From ZC4RG35 sp036375695 (GTDB lineage Bacteria; Actinomycetota; Acidimicrobiia; Spongiisociales; ZC4RG35), in the NCBI GenBank assembly GCA_036375695.1, contig DASVBU010000021.1:1-64000 (forward strand): a stretch of DNA of 64,000 nucleotides. The letters run 5' to 3'. The translations under genes and the position numbers were made by a program. The notes under the pieces were generated by a model that searched no databases, had not been told where the DNA came from, and saw only the letters and a program-made list of their open reading frames with translations. This document shows positions 57,203-64,000 of this stretch, one piece after another. How positions within the stretch are numbered: position 1 is the stretch's first letter; the number at the start of each line of letters is the position of its first letter.

Positions 57203-58492
57203 TTGGCTACCGAGAGCATCAGAGTGGAACAAAGACGTGTGTCGGCGGACACACCGACCGTCGCCGTCGACGTCTTCATCAACGCCCTCAAGGTGTTCCT
57301 CGGCTTCTTCGCCCTCTGGGCCCTCGTGGGCGCCATCAGCCTCCAGATAGAGGGAAGACTCATCTCGGGCGCCGCCTGGCGGGACGTCCTCACCGGTGGG
57401 TTCGTCCAGGGCGCCATGTACGGCCTGGTCGCCCTGGGATACTCGATGGTCTACGGCATCCTCGGGTTCATCAACTTCGCGCATGGCGAGGTCTTCATGA
57501 CCGGGATGTTCGGCGCCATGTTCGTGGCCCACGGGTTGGCCGACAACGGGATGCTGGAGTCGAACTTCTTCCTGGCCATGCTCATCATGATCGTCGCCGC
57601 CATGATCGTCTCGTCGGTGGTGGCGGTGGTGATCGAGAGAGTGGCCTATCGCCCGCTGCGGGGCGCTCCCCGCCTCATCCCCCTGATCACCTCGATCGGC
57701 GTCTCGTTCTTCCTCCAGTACGCCGTCAGCGGTCTCTTCGGCGCGGGTGTGAAGCGCTTCCCCGAGCTCCCTGCAGCCATGCAGCAGCGCTACAACATCC
57801 TCGGGCTCCTGGTCAACGGGAGCCAGATCCTCGTCGTCGTGGTCACCGCCATCTCGGTGGTCGGCCTCTGGTGGTTCGTCACCCGCTCCAAGACCGGGCG
57901 CGCCATCAGGGCGGTAGCCGAGGACAAGGAGATCGCAGGGCTCATGGGCATCGACGTCGACCGGACCGTGGTCATGACCTTCCTCGTCGGCGGCGCGATG
58001 GCGGGTGTGGCTGCGGCGATGTGGGCATTCCTCTACAAGAACGTCTTCTTCTTGTCCGGCTTCCTCCCCGGGATCAAGGCGTTCACCGCCGCAGTCCTGG
58101 GCGGCATCGGCAACCTGCCAGGCGCCCTGCTCGGAGGCATGACACTCGGTCTCGTCGAAGCCGCCGGGCCCACCTTCATGACCGCCTGGCGCTGGGCGAT
58201 CCCCGACGTCGTCGCCTATGTGCTCGGGGTGATCTCGCTGGCGCTCGCCGTCTTCGGCGCCTACCGGCTCCGTCGGCGAGTCATCGTGCAGACCAGCACC
58301 AACATCTCCCTGATCGTCCTCGGTGTCCTGTTCGCGGTATTGGCCTTCACGGTCATCCCCGGGTTCCAGGTCGTGATCCCCGGCGCATCCCAGCTCAAGG
58401 ACATGATCGCCTTCATAGTGCTGATCGGCGTCCTCATGATCCGCCCGATCGGGCTCCTGGGCGAGAGGCTCGCCGTGGAGGAGAGGGGCTGA
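57203..58492 (+). CDS. livH: Branched-chain amino acid-type ABC transporter permease (LivH), extended
   Basis: Predicted 429-residue permease. Core LivH (about 60-340): GFVQGAMYGLVALGYSMVYGILGFINFAHGEVFM is the family signature; GIKAFTAAVLGGIGNLPGALLGG is the coupling region. An N-terminal helix (about 20-50) and a C-terminal region of about 85 residues with two further helices (SLIVLGVLFAVLAFTVIP, MIAFIVLIGVLMIRPIGLLG) make it longer than the usual about 300. Start TTG 57203 has GGAG six bases upstream. Confidence 0.9.
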   Translation: MATESIRVEQRRVSADTPTVAVDVFINALKVFLGFFALWALVGAISLQIEGRLISGAAWRDVLTGGFVQGAMYGLVALGYSMVYGILGFINFAHGEVFMTGMFGAMFVAHGLADNGMLESNFFLAMLIMIVAAMIVSSVVAVVIERVAYRPLRGAPRLIPLITSIGVSFFLQYAVSGLFGAGVKRFPELPAAMQQRYNILGLLVNGSQILVVVVTAISVVGLWWFVTRSKTGRAIRAVAEDKEIAGLMGIDVDRTVVMTFLVGGAMAGVAAAMWAFLYKNVFFLSGFLPGIKAFTAAVLGGIGNLPGALLGGMTLGLVEAAGPTFMTAWRWAIPDVVAYVLGVISLALAVFGAYRLRRRVIVQTSTNISLIVLGVLFAVLAFTVIPGFQVVIPGASQLKDMIAFIVLIGVLMIRPIGLLGERLAVEERG

Positions 58493-58493
58493 G

Positions 58494-60451
<1,958 letters not shown>

Positions 60452-60452
<1 letters not shown>

Positions 60453-61240
60453 TGGCGGAGCACATGATGGAGACCCGAGCGCTGGCGAAGCGGTTCGGCG
60501 GTCTCAACGCGCTCGCCGGTGTCGACTTCCACATCGACCGCGGGGAGATCGTGAGCATCATCGGGCCCAATGGCGCCGGGAAGACGACCTTCTTCAATGC
60601 CGTCAGCGGCATGTACCCGCCGGACTCCGGTGACGCCCTGTTCAAGGGCCAGAGCATCGCCGGGCTGAGCCCCGACCAGATCACCAAGATCGGCATCGCC
60701 CGGACGTTCCAGAACGTGCGGCTCTTCCCCAACATGACGGTGCTGGAGAACGTGATGGTCGCCCGTCACTGCCGCACCCACAAGAGCGTCCTGCCCACCA
60801 TCTTCCGGAGCCCGGGGTTCCTCGCCGAGGAGAAGGAGATCGAGGACCGGGCCAAGGAGATCCTGTCGTTCTTCGGCAAGAGGCTCCACGGCTACCGCTG
60901 GGAGCAGCCCGCCTATGTGCTCTCCTACGCCAACCGCCGTCGTCTCGAGATCGCCCGGGCCATGGCGACCGACCCCGAGCTGCTCCTGCTCGACGAGCCG
61001 ACCGCAGGCATGAACCCCCGGGAGAGCATGGAGCTGCGCGAGCTGATCGGCCGGCTCCGGGACGAGTGGGGCTTCACCATCATCATCATCGAGCACGACA
61101 TGCGGGTGGTCCGTGACGTCTCCGACCGGGTGGTGGTGCTCGACCACGGAGAGAAGCTCACGGAGGGCACGTACGATCAGGTCTCGACCAACCCGCAGGT
61201 GATCGAGGCCTACCTGGGCCGACAGGCGGATCAGGGCTGA
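60452..61240 (+). CDS. livG: Branched-chain amino acid-type ABC ATPase (LivG), first copy
   Basis: Predicted 262-residue LivG ATPase. RALAKRFGGLNALAGVDFHID, Walker A IGPNGAGKTTFFNAVSGMY, ARTFQNVRLFPNMTVLENVMV, signature-like LSYANRRRLEIARAM, Walker B LLLLDEPTAGMNPRE, H-loop IEHDM. The signature is LSYANRR, not LSYGxQR. Start ATG 60452 overlaps the livM stop (TGATG) with AAGGAG upstream. Confidence 0.92.
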
Positions 61241-61971
61241 TGACCGAAGATCGCACCCCCCTCCTCGAATTCAAGGACGTGAACACCTACTACGGGCTGG
61301 TTCACATCCTCAAGGACGTCAACCTCAAGATCTACCCGGGCGAGATCGTCTGTCTCCTCGGCGGCAACGCCTCGGGGAAGAGCACCACGCTGAAGACGAT
61401 CCTGGGCATGGTCATCCCCGCCTCGGGAACCGTGTACATCGACGGCATGGACGTGACCAAATGGTCGACCAGCCAGCGTGTCGAGCACGGGATCTCGATG
61501 GTCCCGGAGAACCGTCGCCTGTTCAAGCGGATGACGGTGAGGGAGAACCTCGAGATCGGCGCCTACCTGCGCAAGGACAGGGAGAACCTTCAGGCCGAGA
61601 TGGAGCGGATCTTCGAGCTGTTCCCCAGGGTCAAGGAGCGGCTCAACCAGAAGGCCGGGACCCTCTCCGGTGGCGAGCAGCAGATGGTGGCCGTGGGCCG
61701 TGCCCTCATGTCCAACCCCAAGCTCCTCCTCATGGACGAGCCGTCGATGGGTCTGGCCCCGATCCTGGTCGCCCAGAGCTTCGAGATCATCCAGCAGATC
61801 CACGAGGCCGGGACCTCGGTGTTCGTGGTGGAGCAGAACGCCAACATGGCGCTCTCCATCGCCGACCGGGGCTATGTGCTCCAGACCGGCCAGATCGTGC
61901 TCTCCGACACGGCCCAGGCGCTTCTGGAGAACCCGCAGATGCGCCAGGCCTACCTCGGCGAAGTCTCCTAG
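61240..61971 (+). CDS. livF: Branched-chain amino acid-type ABC ATPase (LivF), first copy
   Basis: Predicted 243-residue LivF ATPase. DVNTYYGLVHILKDVNLKI, Walker A GGNASGKSTTLKTILGMV (unusual GGNASGKS), signature LSGGEQQMVAVGRALM, Walker B LLLMDEPSMGLAPI, H-loop VEQNANMALSIADRGYVLQTG, with Gln-Asn as in LivF. Start overlaps the livG stop (TGATG). It pairs with LivG as motor. Confidence 0.92.
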   Translation: MTEDRTPLLEFKDVNTYYGLVHILKDVNLKIYPGEIVCLLGGNASGKSTTLKTILGMVIPASGTVYIDGMDVTKWSTSQRVEHGISMVPENRRLFKRMTVRENLEIGAYLRKDRENLQAEMERIFELFPRVKERLNQKAGTLSGGEQQMVAVGRALMSNPKLLLMDEPSMGLAPILVAQSFEIIQQIHEAGTSVFVVEQNANMALSIADRGYVLQTGQIVLSDTAQALLENPQMRQAYLGEVS

Positions 61972-62084
61972 ACCAGCCCTCCGGGCGCCGAGAAGTACCT
62001 GTCCGATTACCCCTTCGACTATCGGGCACGCGTAAGGTCACGCCGCTACCCTCGCCACGCCCCGGCAGGGGCGCTGGAGGAGGA
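61972..62084 (+). promoter_or_regulatory. Spacer before the second ATPase pair, possible internal promoter
   Basis: 113 bases. TACCCT (62047-62052) resembles the -10 elements here and is followed after a short hairpin GCCCC-GGCA-GGGGC (62059-62072) by GGAGGAGGA and ATG 62085. A weak inverted pair CCGAT...ATCGG lies near the start. An internal promoter or readthrough region is possible; no RNA gene seen. Confidence 0.35.
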
Positions 62085-62863
<779 letters not shown>

Positions 62864-62867
<4 letters not shown>

Positions 62868-63706
62868 GGGCACGACTTCTCGGCGAAGTCCTCCCCCGGG
62901 CGGAGGGACACGACGTCGTCCTCTCGGTCGAGGGCCTCCACCTCTCCTTCCACGCGGTGAAGGCCATCGAAGGTGTCGGCTTCACCGTCCACGACGGGGA
63001 GATCTTCGCCATCATCGGGCCCAACGGCGCCGGGAAGACCTCGGTGTTCAACTGCATCTCCGGCTTCTATCGCCCCGACTCGGGCACGATCGGCTTCGAT
63101 GGTCGTGACCTCGTCGGCCTCAAGCCACACAGGATCGCCAACCTCGGCGTCGCCCGGACGTTCCAGAACATCGAGCTCTTCCCCCAGATGACCGTGCTCG
63201 ACAACCTCATGCTGGGCCGGCACCGCCACCTTCGCTACGGGTCGCTCGCCGCCATGCTCCGGGTGGGCAAGGCGATTCGGCAGGAGGTGCACAACCGAGA
63301 GGTCGTCGAAGCCATCGTCGAATTCCTCGAACTGGAGCCATATCGCAAGTCCTACGTGGCGATGCTCCCGTATGGTGTGCAGAAGAGGGTCGAGCTGGGC
63401 CGGGCCCTCGCCACGGAGCCTCGCATCCTGCTCCTCGACGAGCCGGCCGCCGGCATGAACCTCGAGGAGACCGAAGACATGGCGCGCTACATCACCGACA
63501 TCCGGCGGGAGTTGGGGATTGGCGTGATCCTCGTCGACCACGACATGCGTCTGGTGATGGACCTCGCCGACACGGTCCTCGCCCTCGAGTTCGGCCGGCA
63601 CATCGCCACCGGCTCACCCGATGCCATCCAATCCAACCCAGACGTGATCCGCGCCTATCTGGGCGAGGGTCAGCAGTCCGCGACGATCCCGGGAGGTTCC
63701 GCATGA
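62864..63706 (+). CDS. livG: Branched-chain amino acid-type ABC ATPase (LivG), second copy
   Basis: Predicted 280-residue LivG-type ATPase. VEGLHLSFHAVKAIEGVGFTV, Walker A GPNGAGKTSVFNCISGFY, ARTFQNIELFPQMTVLDNLMLG, signature-like LPYGVQKRVELGRAL, Walker B LLLDEPAAGMNLEE, H-loop VDHDM. GTG 62864 is preferred over GTG 62855 because it overlaps the upstream stop (GTGA) and has GAGG eight bases ahead. The stop overlaps the CoA ligase start (ATGA). Confidence 0.9.
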
Positions 63707-64000
63707 CCACCACACTCGAGCCGAGAACCCGTCTGCGCACACCGGCGGCGCGACTGGTCGAGCACGCCGAGCTCACGCCGAACAAGGTGGCCCTCAGGGA
63801 GAAGTACCACGGCGTCTGGAGAGAGATCACCTGGGGTGAGTACTGGGACAACGTGGAGACGTTCGCCCACGCCCTCATGGCGTACGGGATCGAGAAGGGC
63901 GACCGGGTGGCCATCCAATCCGAGAACCGGCCCGAGTGGCTGTACACCGACCTGGGATCGATGTCCGCCGGCGCCATCTGCGTCGGTCTCTATCCCACCA
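63703..64000 (+). CDS. AMP-dependent (long-chain) acyl-CoA synthetase, N-terminal part, truncated by window end
   Basis: ATG 63703 overlaps the livG stop (ATGA) and the frame is open to the window edge, giving 99 residues of an expected about 600. RTRLRTPAARLVEHAELTPNKVALREKYHGVWREITWGEYWDNVETFAHALMAYGIEKGDRVAIQSENRPEWLYTDLGSMSAGAICVGLYPT is the start of the FadD/AMP-ligase fold. The AMP-binding motif lies beyond the window. Co-translation with the second Liv ATPase pair suggests that the imported acid is activated with CoA on entry. Confidence 0.88.
   Translation, partial: MTTTLEPRTRLRTPAARLVEHAELTPNKVALREKYHGVWREITWGEYWDNVETFAHALMAYGIEKGDRVAIQSENRPEWLYTDLGSMSAGAICVGLYPT

Overview
The window is a gene-dense, high-GC bacterial chromosome segment, very probably from an actinobacterium and most likely a member of the class Acidimicrobiia. 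The taxon is an inference. It rests on strongly G/C-biased third codon positions, an F420-type LLM oxidoreductase, GerMN/Gmad2 and LCP envelope proteins, Thr-rich linkers after lipoboxes (TTTT-type), a 13E12/DUF222-type HNH nuclease fragment, truncated hemoglobin of the GlbO type, and many gene starts of the form TANNNT-N6-start codon, which is typical of leaderless actinobacterial mRNAs. No rRNA, tRNA, CRISPR array, prophage or transposase was seen.

Layout. 1-0.2 kb: 3' fragment of an HNH endonuclease. 0.3-4.8 kb (minus): methionine module, an MTHFR-like protein and metH behind a SAM riboswitch. 4.8-9.4 kb (minus): DUF885 protein, DUF5698/DUF2179 membrane protein, MMPL exporter. 9.5-10.5 kb: LLM oxidoreductase. 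10.6-12.1 kb (minus): ECF sigma factor with a membrane GerMN/Gmad2 partner. 12.2-15.7 kb: envelope polysaccharide pair, an LCP ligase diverging from a rare flippase-phosphoglycosyltransferase fusion. 15.7-18 kb: tandem M20 peptidases, convergent with an Lhr helicase (18-22.3 kb). 22.4-30.1 kb: peptide/nickel-type ABC importer with two paralogous binding proteins. 30.1-31.2 kb: MalY-like C-S lyase. 31.3-34.3 kb: znuA-znuB diverging from zur-znuC over a Zur box. 34.4-37.3 kb: cbiMN-cbiQ-cbiO diverging from a Nur-like Fur protein. 37.5-42.4 kb: three acyl-CoA dehydrogenase-family genes, a thioesterase and a VOC protein. 42.4-46.5 kb: ABC exporter bracketed by a MarR-GNAT fusion and a TetR regulator. 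46.5-48.3 kb: GlbO and a CNNM/CBS protein with an upstream ORF. 48.3-52.0 kb (minus): FbpABC iron importer. 52.0-55.2 kb: a chorismate mutase-prephenate dehydratase-DAHP synthase triple fusion, preceded by an aromatic leader peptide and divergent from tyrA. 55.2-64 kb: DUF167 protein, then a Liv-type ABC importer with two complete ATPase pairs running into an acyl-CoA synthetase cut off by the window edge.

How it fits together. The window is mainly core metabolism plus transport. The most notable regulatory logic is at 53998-54198. There a leaderless 20-residue Phe/Tyr-rich peptide overlaps two mutually exclusive hairpins and is followed by a C-rich, G-poor tract, which looks like attenuation (possibly Rho-dependent) of a single polypeptide carrying the entry step of the shikimate pathway and both Phe-branch steps. 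Other readable regulatory sites are the SAM riboswitch with a candidate anti-Shine-Dalgarno platform, Zur- and Nur-like boxes, paired MarR-type operators, a perfect palindrome in the fbpA promoter, and a short hairpin-forming repeat present in three copies between convergent genes.
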